Positions 35,147-49,800 of a stretch of DNA of 64,000 nt are shown here, piece by piece; position 1 is the stretch's first letter, and every line of letters begins with the position of its first letter. Made by a program: the position numbers and the translations under genes. The notes beneath the pieces are model-generated. The model was not told the origin of the DNA. It ran no database searches and saw only the letters and a program-made list of their open reading frames with translations. Source of the stretch: Hydractinia symbiolongicarpus (taxonomy: Eukaryota; Cnidaria; Hydrozoa; Anthoathecata; Hydractiniidae); contig NC_079888.1 of the NCBI RefSeq assembly GCF_029227915.1, positions 22,920,001 to 22,984,000 on the forward strand. The letters are read 5' to 3'.

Positions 35147-38100
35147 AACGATTTTTTATATTATTTTTTTACCACTAAACGCATGAGACTTGTAGTTTTC
35201 AAAAATATTTTCATATTTGATGGGACGCTGAATAAAAGAAGTTTAATCGCCGGCAAACGAAAATCCGCGATTTCCCGTAAATCCCGGACTCGGCCCGTAT
35301 AGTCAAAAGTATACAAAGAAAGTACCCAGGGAGTAAACTCATTTCCCGAACGATTTTTTAAATTATTTTTTCACCACTAAAACGCATGAGACTTGTAGTT
35401 TTCAAAAATGTTTTCATTTTTGATGAGACGCTGAATAAAAGAAGTTTAATTGCCGGCAAACGAAAACCCGCGATTTCCCGTAAATCCCGGGCTTGGCCCG
35501 TACAGTCAAAAGTATACAAAGAAAGTACCCAGGCAGTAAACTCATTTCCCGAACGATTTTTTAAATTACTTTTTCACCACTAAAACGCATGAGACTTGTA
35601 GTTTTAAAAAATGTTTTCATTTTTGATGAGACGCTGAATAAAAGAAGTTTAATCGCCGGCAAACGAAAACCTGCGATTTTCCGTAAATCCTGGACTCGGC
35701 CCGTATAGTCAAAAGTATACAAATAAAGTACCCAGGGAGTAAACTCATTTCCCAAACGATTTTTTAAATTATTATTTCACCACAAAAACGCATGAGACTT
35801 GTAGTTTTTAAAAATGTTTTCATTTTTGATGAGACGCTGAATAAAAGAAGTTCAATCGCCGGCAAACGAAAACCCGCGATTTCCCGTAAATCCCGGCTTG
35901 GCCCGTATAGTCAAAAGTATACAAAGAAAGTACCCAGGGAGTAAACTCATTTCCCGAACAATTTTTTTAATTATTTTTTCACCACTAAAACGCATGAGAC
36001 TTGTAGTTTTCAAAAATGCTTTCATTTTTGATGAGACGCTGAATAAAAGAAGTTTAATCGCCGGCAAACGAAAACCCGCGATTTCCCGTAAATCCCGGCT
36101 TGGCCCGTATAGTCAAAAGTATACAAAGAAAGTACCCAGGGAGTAAACTCATTTCCCGAACGATTTTTTAAATTATTTTTTCACCACTAAAACGCATGAG
36201 ACTTGTAGTTTTTAAAAATGTTTTCATTTTTGATGAGACGCTGAATAAAAGCAGTTTAATCGCCGGCAAACGAAAACCTGCGATTTCCCTAAATCCCGGA
36301 CTCGGCCCGTATAGTCAAAAGTATACAAAGAAAGTACCCAGGGAGTAAACTCGTTTCCAGAACGATTTTTTAAATTATTTTTTCACCACTAAAACGCATA
36401 AAACTTGTAGTTTTTAAAAATGTTTTCATTTTTGATGAGACGCTGAATAAAAGAAGTTTAATCGCCGGCAATCGAAAACCCGCGATTTCCCGTAAATCCC
36501 GGGCTTGGCCCGTATAGTCAAAAGTATACAAAGAAAGTACCCAGGGAGTAAACTCATTTCCCGAACGATTTTTTATATTATTTTTTTACCACTAAACGCA
36601 TGAGGCTTGTAGTTTTTAAAAATATTTTCATATTTGATGGGACGCTGAATAAAAGAATTTTAATCGCCGGCAAACGAAAACCTGCGATTTCCCTAAATCC
36701 CGGACTCGGCCCGTATAGTCAAAAGTATACAAGGAAAGTACCCAGGGAGTAAACTCATTTCCCGAACGATTTTTTATATTATTTTTTTACCACTAAACGC
36801 ATGAGACTTGTAGTTTTCAAAAATATTTTCATATTTGATGGGACGCTGAATAAAAGAAGTTTAATCGCCGGCAAACGAAAATCCGCGATTTCCCGTAAAT
36901 CCCGGACTCGGCCCGTATAGTCAAAAGTATACAAAGAAAGTACCCAGGGAGTAAACTCATTTCCCGAACGATTTTTTAAATTATTTTTTCACCACTAAAA
37001 CGCATGAGACTTGTAGTTTTCAAAAATGTTTTCATTTTTGATGAGACGCTGAATAAAAGAAGTTTAATTGCCGGCAAACGAAAACCCGCGATTTCCCGTA
37101 AATCCCGGGCTTGGCCCGTACAGTCAAAAGTATACAAAGAAAGTACCCAGGCAGTAAACTCATTTCCCGAACGATTTTTTAAATTACTTTTTCACCACTA
37201 AAACGCATGAGACTTGTAGTTTTAAAAAATGTTTTCATTTTTGATGAGACGCTGAATAAAAGAAGTTTAATCGCCGGCAAACGAAAACCTGCGATTTTCC
37301 GTAAATCCTGGACTCGGCCCGTATAGTCAAAAGTATACAAATAAAGTACCCAGGGAGTAAACTCATTTCCCAAACGATTTTTTAAATTATTATTTCACCA
37401 CAAAAACGCATGAGACTTGTATTTTTTAAAAATGTTTTCATTTTTGATGAGACGCTGAATAAAAGAAGTTCAATCGCCGGCAAACGAAAACCCGCGATTT
37501 CCCGTAAATCCCGGCTTGGCACGTATAGTCAAAAGTATACAAAGAAAGTACCCAGGGAGTAAACTCATTTCCCGAACAATTTTTTTAATTATTTTTTCAC
37601 CACTAAAACGCATGAGACTTGTAGTTTTCAAAAATGCTTTCATTTTTGATGAGACGCTGAATAAAAGAAGTTTAATCGCCGGCAAACGAAAACCCGCGAT
37701 TTTCCGTAAATCCCGGCTTGGCCCGTATAGTCAAAAGTATACAAAGAAAGTACCCAGGGAGTAAACTCTTTTCCCGAACGATTTTTTAAATTATTTTTTC
37801 ACCACTAAAACGCATGAGACTTGTAGTTTTTAAAAATGTTTTCATTTTTGATGAGACGCTGAATAAAAGCAGTTTAATCGCCGGCAAACGAAAACCTGCG
37901 ATTTCCCTAAATCCCGGACTCGGCCCGTATAGTCAAAAGTATACAAAGAAAGTACCCAGGGAGTAAACTCGTTTCCAGAACGATTTTTTAAATTATTTTT
38001 TCACCACTAAAACGCATAAAACTTGTAGTTTTTAAAAATGTTTTCATTTTTGATGAGACGCTGAATAAAAGAAGTTTAATCGCCGGCAATCGAAAACCCG

Positions 38101-38382
38101 CGATTTCCCGTAAATCCCGGGCTTGGCCCGTATAGTCAAAAGTATACAAAGAAAGTACCCAGGGAGTAAACTCATTTCCCGAACGATTTTTTATTATATT
38201 TTTTTACCACTAAACGCATGAGGCTTGTAGTTTTCAAAAATATTTTCATATTTGATGGGACGCTGAATAAAAGAATTTTAATCGCCGGCAAACGAAAACC
38301 TGCGATTTCCCTAAATCCCGGACTCGGCCCGTATAGTCAAAAGTATACAAACAAAGTACCCAGGGAGTAAACTCATTTCCAG
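35147..38382 (+). repeat. 1618-bp octameric HOR, two complete copies
   Basis: Copies are 35147-36764 and 36765-38382. Private states recur at 1618 bp: ACAAGGAAAGTACCC before each copy, TTTAATTGCCGGC, CCCGTACAGTC, CCCAGGCAGTAAAC, ACAAATAAAGTACCC, CACCACAAAAACGC, AAAATGCTTTCATT, AACTCGTTTCCAG, CATAAAACTTGTAG and GCATGAGGCTTG. The copies differ at scattered single bases, for example GTATTTTTTAAAAATG at about 37420, GGCACGTATAG at about 37520 and TTTTTTATTATATTTT at about 38190. Confidence 0.95.
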
Positions 38383-38990
38383 AACGATTTTTTAAATTAT
38401 TTTTGCACCACTAAAACGCATAAGACTTGTAGTTTTTAAAAATGTTTTCATTTTTGATGAGACGCTGAATAAAAAAAGTTTAATCGCCGGCAAACGAAAA
38501 CCTGCGATTTTCCGTAAATCCTGGACTCGGCCCGTATAGTCAAAAGTATACAAAGAAAGTACCCAGGGAGTAAACTCATTTCCCGAACGATTTTTTTAAT
38601 TATTTTTTCACCACTAAAACGCATGAGACTTGTAGTTTTCAAAAATGTTTTCATTTTTGATGAGACGCTGAATAAAAGAAGTTTAATCGCCGGCAAACGA
38701 AAACCCGCGATTTCCCGTAAATCCCGGCTTGGCCCGTATAGTCAAAAGTACACAAAGAAAGTACCCAGGGAGTAAACTCGTTTCCAGAACGATTTTTTAA
38801 ATTATTTTTTCACCACTAAAACGCATAAAACTTGTAGTTTTTAAAAATGTTTTCATTTTTGATGAGACGCTGAATTAAAGAAGTTTAATCGCCGGCAAAC
38901 GAAAACCCGCGATTTCCCGTAAATCCCGGGCTTGGCCCGTATAGTCAAAAGTATACAAAGAAAGTACCCAGGGAGTAAACTCATTTCCCG
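38383..38990 (+). repeat. Three transitional monomers
   Basis: Three monomers connect the octamer to the following trimer. They are a CATAAG unit with ATTTTTGCACCAC, a unit with ATTTTTTTAATTATT, and a CATAAAACTTG unit with GCTGAATTAAAG. Each has relatives on either side but the trio is not repeated in this order. Confidence 0.75.
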
Positions 38991-40201
38991 AACAATTTTT
39001 TATATTATTTTTTTACCACTAAACGCATGAGACTTGTAGTTTTCAAAAATGTTTTCATTTTTGACGAGACGCTGAATAAAAGCAGTTTAATCGCCGGCAA
39101 ACGAAAACCTGCGATTTCCCTAAATCCCGGACTCGGCCCGTATAGTCAAAAGTATACAAAGAAAGTACCCAGGGAGTAAACTCGTTTCCAGAACGATTTT
39201 TTAAATTATTTTTTCACCACTAAAACGCATAAAACTTGTAGTTTTTAAAAATGTTTTCATTTTTGATGAGAAGCTGAATTAAAGAAGTTTAATCGCCGGC
39301 AAACGAAAACCCGCGATTTCCCGTAAATCCCGGGCTTGGCCCGTATAGGCAAAAGTATACAAAGAAAGTACCCAGGGAGTAAACTCATTTCCCGAACGAT
39401 TTTTTATATTATTTTTTTACCACTAAACGCATGAGACTTGTAGTTTTCAAAAATATTTTCATATTTGATGGGACGCTGAATAAAAGAATTTTAATCGCCG
39501 GCAAACGAAAACCCGCGATTTCCCGTAAATCCCGGGCTTGGCCCGTATAGTCAAAAGTATACAAAGAAAGTACCCAGGGAGTAAACTCATTTCCCGAACA
39601 ATTTTTTATATTATTTTTTTACCACTAAACGCATGAGACTTGTAGTTTTCAAAAATGTTTTCATTTTTGACGAGACGCTGAATAAAAGCAGTTTAATCGC
39701 CGGCAAACGAAAACCTGCGATTTCCCTAAATCCCGGACTCGGCCCGTATAGTCAAAAGTATACAAAGAAAGTACCCAGGGAGTAAACTCGTTTCCAGAAC
39801 GATTTTTTAAATTATTTTTTCACCACTAAAACGCATAAAACTTGTAGTTTTTAAAAATGTTTTCATTTTTGATGAGAAGCTGAATTAAAGAAGTTTAATC
39901 GCCGGCAAACGAAAACCCGCGATTTCCCGTAAATCCCGGGCTTGGCCCGTATAGGCAAAAGTATACAAAGAAAGTACCCAGGGAGTAAACTCATTTCCCG
40001 AACGATTTTTTATATTATTTTTTTACCACTAAACGCATGAGACTTGTAGTTTTCAAAAATATTTTCATATTTGATGGGACGCTGAATAAAAGAATTTTAA
40101 TCGCCGGCAAACGAAATCCTGCGATTTCCCTAAATCCCGGACTCGGCCCGTATAGTCAAAAGTATACAAAGAAAGTACCCAGGGAGTAAACTCATTTCCA
40201 G
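38991..40201 (+). repeat. ~606-bp trimeric HOR, two copies
   Basis: Copies are 38991-39596 and 39597-40201. Shared private states are GAACAATTTTTTATAT, TTTTGACGAGACGC, AACTCGTTTCCAG, GATGAGAAGCTGAATTAAAG and CCCGTATAGGCAAAAG, followed by an A-type monomer with AAGAATTTTAATCGCC. The last monomer differs (AAACCCGCG with CGGGCTTGG against AAATCCTGCG with CGGACTCGG). It is a recombinant in one copy. Confidence 0.9.
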
Positions 40202-42631
40202 AACGATTTTTTAAATTATTTTTTCACCACTAAAACGCATAAGAATTGTAGTTTTTAAAAATGTTTTCATTTTTGATGAGACGCTGAATAAAAGAAGTTT
40301 AATCGCCGGCAAACGAAAACCTGCGATTTTCCGTAAATCCTGGACTCGGCCCGTATAGTCAAAAGTATACAAAGAAAGTACCCAGGGAGTAAACTCATTT
40401 CCCGATCGATTTTTTTAATTATTTTTTCACCACTAAAACGCATGAGACTTGTAGTTTTCAAAAATGTTTTCATTTTTGATGAGACGCTGAATAAAAGAAG
40501 TTTAATCGCCGGCAAACGAAAACCCGCGATTTCCCGTAAATCCTGGGCTTGGCCCGTATAGTCAAAAGTATACAAAGAAAGTACCCAGGGAGTAAACTCA
40601 TTTCCCGAACGATTTTTTATATTATTTTTTTACCACTAAACGCATGAGACTTGTAGTTTTCAAAAATATTTTCATATTTGATGGGACGCTGAATAAAAGA
40701 ATTTTAATCGCCGGCAAACGAAAACCTGCGATTTCCCTAAATCCCGGACTCGGCCCGTATAGTCAAAAGTATACAAAGAAAGTACCCAGGGAGTAAACTC
40801 ATTTCCAGAACGATTTTTTAAATTATTTTTTCACCACTAAAACGCATAAGACTTGTAGTTTTTAAAAATGTTTTCATTTTTGATGAGACGCTGAATAAAA
40901 GAAGTTTAATCGCCGGCAAACGAAAACCCGCGATTTCCCGTAAATTCCGGGCTTGGCCCCTATAGGCAAAAGTATCCAAAGAAAGTACCCAGGGAGTAAA
41001 CTCATTTCCCGAACGATTTTTTATATTATTTTTTTACCACTAAACGCATGAGACTTGTAGTTTTCAAAAATATTTTCATATTTGATGAGACGCTGAATAA
41101 AAGAATTTTAATCGCTGGCAAACGAAAATCCGCGATTTCCCGTAAATCCCGGACTCGGCCCGTATAGTCAAAAGTATACAAAGAAAGTACCCAGGGAGTA
41201 AACTCATTTCCCGAACGATTTTTTAAATTATTTTTTCACCACTAAAACGCATGAGACTTGTAGATGTCAAAAATGTTTTTATTTTTGATGAGACGCTTAA
41301 TGAAAGAGGTTTAATCGCCGGCAAACGAAATCCCGCGTTTTCCCGTAAATCCGGGGCTTGGCCCGTATAGTCGAATGTATACAAAGAAAGTACCCAGGGA
41401 GTAAACTCATTTCCCGAACGATTTTTTAAATTTTTTTTTCACCACTAAAACGCATGAGACTTGTAGTTTTCAAAAATGTTTTCATTTTTGATGAGACGCT
41501 TAATGAAAGAGGTTTAATCGCCGGAAAACGAAAACCCACGATTTCCCGTAAATCCCGGGCTTGGCCCGTATAGTCGAATGTATACAAAGAAAGTACCCTG
41601 TGAGAAAACTCATTTCCAGAACGATTTTTTTAATTATTTTTTCACCACTAAAACGCATAAGACTTGTAGTTTTTAAAAATGTTATCATTTTTGATGAGAC
41701 GCTGAATAAAAGCAGTTTAATCGCCGGCAAACGAAAATCCGCGATTTCCCGTAAATCCCGGACTCGGCCGTATAGTCAAAAGTATACAAAGAAAGTACCC
41801 AGGGAGTAAACTCATTTCCCAAACGATTTTTTAAATTATTTTTTCACCACTAAAACGCATGAGACTTGTAGTTGTCAAAAATGTTTTCATTTTTGATGAG
41901 ACGCTGAATAAAAGAAGTTTAATCGCCGGCAAACGAAAACCTGCGATTTTCCGTAAATCCTGGACTCGGCCCGTATAGTCAAAAGTATACAAAGAAAGTA
42001 CCCAGGGAGTAAACTCATTTCCCAAACGATTTTTTAAATTATTATTTCACCACAAAAACGCATGAGACTTGTAGTTTTTAAAAATGTTTTCATTTTTGAT
42101 GAGACGCTGAATAAAAGAAGTTCAATCGCCGGCAAACGAAAACCCGCGATTTCCCGTAAATCCCGGCTTTGCCCGTATAGTCAAAAGTATACAAAGAAAG
42201 TACCCAGGGAGTAAACTCATTTCCCGAACGATTTTTTTAATTATTTTTTCAACACTAAAACGCATGAGACTTGTAGTTTTCAAAAATGCTTTCATTTTTG
42301 ATGAGACGCTGAATAAAAGAAGTTTAATCGCCGGCAAACGAAAACCCGCGATTTCCCGTAAATCCCGGCTTGGCCTGTATAGTCAAAAGTATAAAAAGAA
42401 AGTACCCAGGGAGTAAACTCATTTTCCGAACGATTTTTTAAATTATTTTTTCACCACTAAAACGCAGGAGACTTGTAGTTTTTAAAAATGTTTTCATTTT
42501 TGATGAGACGCTGAATAAAAGAAGTTTAATCGCCGGCAATTGAAAACCCGCGATTTCCCGTAAATCCCGGGCTTGGCCCGTATAGTCAAAAGTATACAAA
42601 GAAAGTACCCAGGGAGTAAACTCATTTCCCG

Positions 42632-42815
42632 AACGATTTTTTATATTATTTTTTTACCACTAAACGCATGAGGCTTGTAGTTTTCAAAAATATTTTCATA
42701 TTTGATGGGACGCTGAATAAAAGCAGTTTAATCGCCGGCAAACGAAAACCTGCGACTCGGCCCGTATAGTCAAAAGTATACAAAGAAAGTACCCAGGGAG
42801 TAAACTCGTTTCCAG
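42632..42815 (+). repeat. Short A-type monomer with a 17-bp deletion (copy 1)
   Basis: This unit is 184 bp instead of about 202. In place of the usual TGCGATTTCCCTAAATCCCGG run leading into ACTCGG it reads TGCGACTCGGCCCG, so 17 bp between two GA dinucleotides are missing. It is one of a pair in the window and marks the 8485-bp duplication. Confidence 0.92.
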
Positions 42816-43828
42816 AACGATTTTTTAAATTATTTTTTCACCACTAAAACGCATAAAACTTGTAGTATTTAAAAATGTTTTCATTTTTGATGAGACGATG
42901 AATAAAAGAAGTTTAATCGCCGGCAAACGAAAACCCGCGATTTCCCGTAAATCCCGGGCTTGGCCCGTATAGTCAAAAGTATACAAAGAAAGTACCCAGG
43001 GAGTAAACTCATTTCCCGAACGATTTTTTATATTATTTTTTTACCACTAAACGCATGAGACTTGTAGTTTTCAAAAATATTTTCATATTTGATGGGACGC
43101 TGAATAAAAGAATTTTAATCGCCGGCAAACGAAAACCTGCGATTTCCCTAAATCCCGGACTCGGCCCGTATAGTCAAAAGTATACAAAGAAAGTACCCAG
43201 GGAGTAAACTCATTTCCAGAACGATTTTTTAAATTATTTTTTCACCACTAAAACGCATAAGACTTGTAGTTTTTAAAAATGTTTTCATTTTTGATGAGAC
43301 GCTGAATAAAAGAAGTTTAATCGCCGGCAATCGAAAACCTGCGATTTTCCGTAAATCCTGGACTCGGCCTGTATAGTCAAAAGTATACAAAGAAAGTACC
43401 CAGGGAGTAAACTCATTTCCCGATCGATTTTTTTAATTATTTTTTCACCACTAAAACGCATGAGACTTGTAGTTTTCAAAAATGTTTTCATTTTTGATGA
43501 GACGCTGAATAAAAGAAGTTTAATCGCCGGCAAACGAAAACCCGCGATTTCCCGTAAATCCCGGGCTTGGCCCGTATAGTCAAAAGTATACAAAGAAAGT
43601 ACCCAGGGAGTAAACTCGTTTCCAGAACGATTTTTTAAATTATTTTTTCACCACTAAAACGCATAAAACTTGTAGTATTTAAAAATGTTTTCATTTTTGA
43701 TGAGACGCTGAATAAAAGAAGTTTAATCGCCGGCAAACGAAAACCCGCGATTTCCCGTAAATCCCGGGCTTGGCCCGTATAGTCAAAAGTATACAAAGAA
43801 AGTACCCAGGGAGTAAACTCATTTCCAG

Positions 43829-46800
43829 AACGATTTTTTAAATTATTTATTCACCACTAAAACGCATAAGACTTGTAGTTTTTAAAAATGTTTTCATTTT
43901 TGATGAGACGCTGAATAAAAGAAGTTTAATCGCCGGCAATCGAAAACCTGCGATTTTCCGTAAATCCTGGACTCGGCCCGTATAGTCAAAAGTATACAAA
44001 GAAAGTACCCAGGGAGTAAACTCATTTCCCGATCGATTTTTTTAATTATTTTTTCACCACTAAAACGCATGAGACTTGTAGTTTTCAAAAATGTTTTCAT
44101 TTTTGATGAGACGCTGAATAAAAGAAGTTTAATCGCCGGCAAACGAAAACCCGCGATTTCCTGTAAATCCCGGGCTTGGCCCGTATAGTCAAAAGTATAC
44201 AAAGAAAGTACCCAGGGAGTAAACTCATTTCCCGAACGATTTTTTATATTATTTTTTTACCACTAAACGCATGAGACTTGTAGTTTTCAAAAATATTTTC
44301 ATATTTGATGGGACGCTGAATAAAAGAATTTTAATCGCCGGCAAACGAAAACCTGCGATTTCCCTAAATCCCGGACTCGGCCCGTATAGTCAAAAGTATA
44401 CAAAGAAAGTACCCAGGGAGTAAACTCATTTCCAGAACGATTTTTTAAATTATTTTTTCACCACTAAAACGCATAAGACTTGTAATTTTTAAAAATGTTT
44501 TCATTTTTGATGAGACGCTGAATAAAAGAAGTTTAATCGCCGGCAAACGAAAACCCGCGATTTCCCGTAAATTCCGGGCTTGGCCCCTATAGTCAAAAGT
44601 ATCCAAAGAAAGTACCCAGGGAGTAAACTCATTTCCCGAACGATTTTTTATATTATTTTTTTACCACTAAACGCATGAGAATTGTAGTTTTCAAAAATAT
44701 TTTCATATTTGATGGGACGCTGAATAAAAGAATTTTAATCGCCGGCAAACGAAAATCCGCGATTTCCCGTAAATCCCGGACTCGGCCCGTATAGTCAAAA
44801 GTATACAAAGAAAGTACCCAGGGAGTAAACTCATTTCCCGAACGATTTTTTAAATTATTTTTTCACCACTAAAACGCATGAGACTTGTAGTTGTCAAAAA
44901 TGTTTTCATTTTTGATGAGACGCTTAATGAAAGAGGTTTAATCGCCGGCAAACGAAATCCCGCGTTTTCCCGTAAATCCGGGGCTTGGCCCGTATAGTCG
45001 AATGTATACAAAGAAAGTACCCAGGGAGTAAACTCATTTCCCGAACGATTTTTTAAATTTTTTTTTCACCACTAAAACGCATGAGACTTGTAGTTTTCAA
45101 AAATGTTTTCATTTTTGATGAGACGCTTAATGAAAGAGGTTTAATCGCCGGAAAACGAAAACCCACGATTTCCCGTAAATCCCGGGCTTGGCCCGTATAG
45201 TCGAATGTATACAAAGAAAGTACCCTGTGAGAAAACTCATTTCCAGAACGATTTTTTTAATTATTTTTTCACCACTAAAACGCATAAGACTTGTAGTTTT
45301 TAAAAATGTTATCATTCTTGATGAGACGCTGAATAAAAGCAGTTTAATCGCCGGCAAACGAAAATCCGCGATTTCCCGTAAATCCCGGACTCGGCCGTAT
45401 AGTCAAAAGTATACAAAGAAAGTACCCAGGGAGTAAACTCATTTTCCGAACGATTTTTTAAATTATTTTTTCACCACTAAAACGCATGAGACTTGTAGTT
45501 GTCAAAAATGTTTTCATTTTTGATGAGACGCTTAATGAAAGGGGTTTAATCGCCGGAAAACGAAAACTCGCGATTTCCCGTAAATCCCGGGCTTGGCCCG
45601 TATAGTCGAATGTATACAAAGAAAGTACCCTGTGAGTAAACTCATTTACAGAACGATTTTTTAAATTATTTTTTCACCACTAAAACGCATAAGACTTGTA
45701 GTTTTTAAGAATGTTTTCATTTTTGATGAGACGCTGAATAAAAGAAGTTTAATCGCCGGCAAACGAAAACCCGCGATTTCCCGTAAATCCCGGCTTGGCC
45801 GGTATAGTCAAAAGTACACAAAGAAAGTACCCAGGGAGTAAACTCATTTCCCGAAGGATTTTTTCAATTATTTTTTCACCACTAAAACGCATGAGACTTG
45901 TAGTTTTCAAAAATGTTTTCATTTTTGATGAGACGCTGAATAAAAGAAGTTTAATCACCGGCAAACGAAATCCTGCGATTTCCCTAAATCCCGGACTCGG
46001 CCCGTATAGTCAAAAGTATACAAAGAAAGTACCCAGGGAGTAAACTCATTTCCCAAACGATTTTTTAAATTATTTTTTCACCACTAAAACGCATGAGACT
46101 TGTAGTTGTCAAAAATGTTTTCATTTTTGATGAGACGCTGAATAAAAGAAGTTTAATCACCGGCAAACGAAATCCTGCGATTTCCCTAAATCCCGGACTC
46201 GGCCCGTATAGTCAAAAGTATACAAAGAAAGTACCCAGGGAGTAAACTCATTTCCAGAACGATTTTTTAAATTATTTTTTCACCACTAAAACGCATAAGA
46301 CTTGTAGTTTTTAAAAATGTTTTCATTTTTGATGAGACGCTGAATAAAAGAAGTTTAATCGCCGGCAAACGAAAACCTGCGATTTTCCGTAAATCCTGGA
46401 CTCGGCCCGTATAGTCAAAAGTATACAAAGAAAGTACCCAGGGAGTAAACTCATTTCCCGATCGATTTTTTTAATTATTTTTTCACCACTAAAACGCATG
46501 AGACTTGTAGTTTTCAAAAATGTTTTCATTTTTGATGAGACGCTGAATAAAAGAAGTTTAATCGCCGGCAAACGAAAACCCGCGATTTCCCGTAAATCCT
46601 GGGCTTGGCCCGTATAGTCAAAAGTATACAAAGAAAGTACCCAGGGAGTAAACTCATTTCCCGAACGATTTTTTATATTATTTTTTTACCACTAAACGCA
46701 TGAGACTTGTAGTTTTCAAAAATATTTTTATATTTGATGGGACGCTGAATAAAAGAATTTTAATCGCCGGCAAACGAAAACCTGCGATTTCCCTAAATCC

Positions 46801-49800
46801 CGGACTCGGCCCGTATAGTCAAAAGTATACAAAGAAAGTACCCAGGGAGTAAACCCATTTCCAGAACGATTTTTTAAATTATTTTTTCACCACTAAAACG
46901 CATAAGACTTGTAGTTTTTAAAAATGTTTTCATTTTTGATGAGACGCTGAATAAAAGAAGTTTAATCGCCGGCAAACGAAAACCCGCGATTTCCCGTAAA
47001 TTCCGGGCTTGGCCCCTATAGTCAAAAGTATCCAAAGAAAGTACCCAGGGAGTAAACTCATTTCCCGAACGATTTTTTATATTATTTTTTTACCACTAAA
47101 CGCATGAGACTTGTAGTTTTCAAAAATATTTTCATATTTGATGGGACGCTGAATAAAAGAATTTTAATCGCCGGCAAACGAAAATCCGCGATTTCCCGTA
47201 AATCCCGGACTCGGCCCGTATAGTCAAAAGTATACAAAGAAAGTACCCAGGGAGTAAACTCATTTCCCGAACGATTTTTTAAATTATTTTTTCACCACTA
47301 AAACGCATGAGACTTGTAGATGTCAAAAATGTTTTCATTTTTGATGAGACGCTTAATGAAAGAGGTTTAATCGCCGGCAAACGAAATCCCGCGTTTTCCC
47401 GTAAATCCGGGGCTTGGCCCGTATAGTCGAATGTATACAAAGAAAGTACCCAGGGAGTAAACTCATTTCCCGAACGATTTTTTAAATTTTTTTTTCACCA
47501 CTAAAACGCATGAGACTTGTAGTTTTCAAAAATGTTTTCATTTTTGATGAGACGCTTAATGAAAGAGGTTTAATCGCCGGAAAACGAAAACCCACGATTT
47601 CCCGTAAATCCCGGGCTTGGCCCGTATAGTCGAATGTATACAAAGAAAGTACCCTGTGAGAAAACTCATTTCCAGAACGATTTTTTTAATTATTTTTTCA
47701 CCACTAAAACGCATAAGACTTGTAGTTTTTAAAAATGTTATCATTCTTGATGAGACGCTGAATAAAAGCAGTTTAATCGCCGGCAAACGAAAATCCGCGA
47801 TTTCCCGTAAATCCCGGACTCGGCCGTATAGTCAAAAGTATACAAAGAAAGTACCCAGGGAGTAAACTCATTTTCCGAACGATTTTTTAAATTATTTTTT
47901 CACCACTAAAACGCATGAGACTTGTAGTTGTCAAAAATGTTTTCATTTTTGATGAGACGCTTAATGAAAGGGGTTTAATCGCCGGAAAACGAAAACTCGC
48001 GATTTCCCGTAAATCCCGGGCTTGGCCCGTATAGTCGAATGTATACAAAGAAAGTACCCTGTGAGTAAACTCATTTACAGAACGATTTTTTAAATTATTT
48101 TTTCACCACTAAAACGCATAAGACTTGTAGTTTTTAAGAATGTTTTCATTTTTGATGAGACGCTGAATAAAAGAAGTTTAATCGCCGGCAAACGAAAACC
48201 CGCGATTTCCCGTAAATCCCGGCTTGGCCGGTATAGTCAAAAGTACACAAAGAAAGTACCCAGGGAGTAAACTCATTTCCCGAAGGATTTTTTCAATTAT
48301 TTTTTCACCACTAAAACGCATGAGACTTGTAGTTTTCAAAAATGTTTTCATTTTTGATGAGACGCTGAATAAAAGAAGTTTAATCACCGGCAAACGAAAT
48401 CCTGCGATTTCCCTAAATCCCGGACTCGGCCCGTATAGTCAAAAGTATACAAAGAAAGTACCCAGGGAGTAAACTCATTTCCCAAACGATTTTTTAAATT
48501 ATTTTTTCACCACTAAAACGCATGAGACTTGTAGTTGTCAAAAATGTTTTCATTTTTGATGAGACGCTGAATAAAAGAAGTTTAATCACCGGCAAACGAA
48601 ATCCTGCGATTTCCCTAAATCCCGGACTCGGCCCGTATAGTCAAAAGTATACAAAGAAAGTACCCAGGGAGTAAACTCATTTCCAGAACGATTTTTTAAA
48701 TTATTTTTTCACCACTAAAACGCATAAGACTTGTAGTTTTTAAAAATGTTTTCATTTTTGATGAGACGCTGAATAAAAGAAGTTTAATCGCCGGCAAACG
48801 AAAACCTGCGATTTTCCGTAAATCCTGGACTCGGCCCGTATAGTCAAAAGTATACAAAGAAAGTACCCAGGGAGTAAACTCATTTCCCGATCGATTTTTT
48901 TAATTATTTTTTCACCACTAAAACGCATGAGACTTGTAGTTTTCAAAAATGTTTTCATTTTTGATGAGACGCTGAATAAAAGAAGTTTAATCGCCGGCAA
49001 ACGAAAACCCGCGATTTCCCGTAAATCCTGGGCTTGGCCCGTATAGTCAAAAGTATACAAAGAAAGTACCCAGGGAGTAAACTCATTTCCCGAACGATTT
49101 TTTATATTATTTTTTTACCACTAAACGCATGAGACTTGTAGTTTTCAAAAATATTTTTATATTTGATGGGACGCTGAATAAAAGAATTTTAATCGCCGGC
49201 AAACGAAAACCTGCGATTTCCCTAAATCCCGGACTCGGCCCGTATAGTCAAAAGTATACAAAGAAAGTACCCAGGGAGTAAACCCATTTCCAGAACGATT
49301 TTTTAAATTATTTTTTCACCACTAAAACGCATAAGACTTGTAGTTTTTAAAAATGTTTTCATTTTTGATGAGACGCTGAATAAAAGAAGTTTAATCGCCG
49401 GCAAACGAAAACCCGCGATTTCCCGTAAATTCCGGGCTTGGCCCCTATAGTCAAAAGTATCCAAAGAAAGTACCCAGGGAGTAAACTCATTTCCCGAACG
49501 ATTTTTTATATTATTTTTTTACCACTAAACGCATGAGACTTGTAGTTTTCAAAAATATTTTCATATTTGATGGGACGCTGAATAAAAGAATTTTAATCGC
49601 CGGCAAACGAAAATCCGCGATTTCCCGTAAATCCCGGACTCGGCCCGTATAGTCAAAAGTATACAAAGAAAGTACCCAGGGAGTAAACTCATTTCCCGAA
49701 CGATTTTTTAAATTATTTTTTCACCACTAAAACGCATGAGACTTGTAGATGTCAAAAATGTTTTCATTTTTGATGAGACGCTTAATGAAAGAGGTTTAAT

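Noticed and set aside
40267-40575. Recurrent 102-codon minus-strand frames at 40.3, 43.3, 43.9, 46.3, 48.8 and 52.2 kb
   Set aside because: Their repetition follows the 2429-bp and 8.3-8.5 kb HOR copies, so it shows DNA duplication, not selection on a protein. One junction between monomers with TTTTTTTAATT keeps the frame open.
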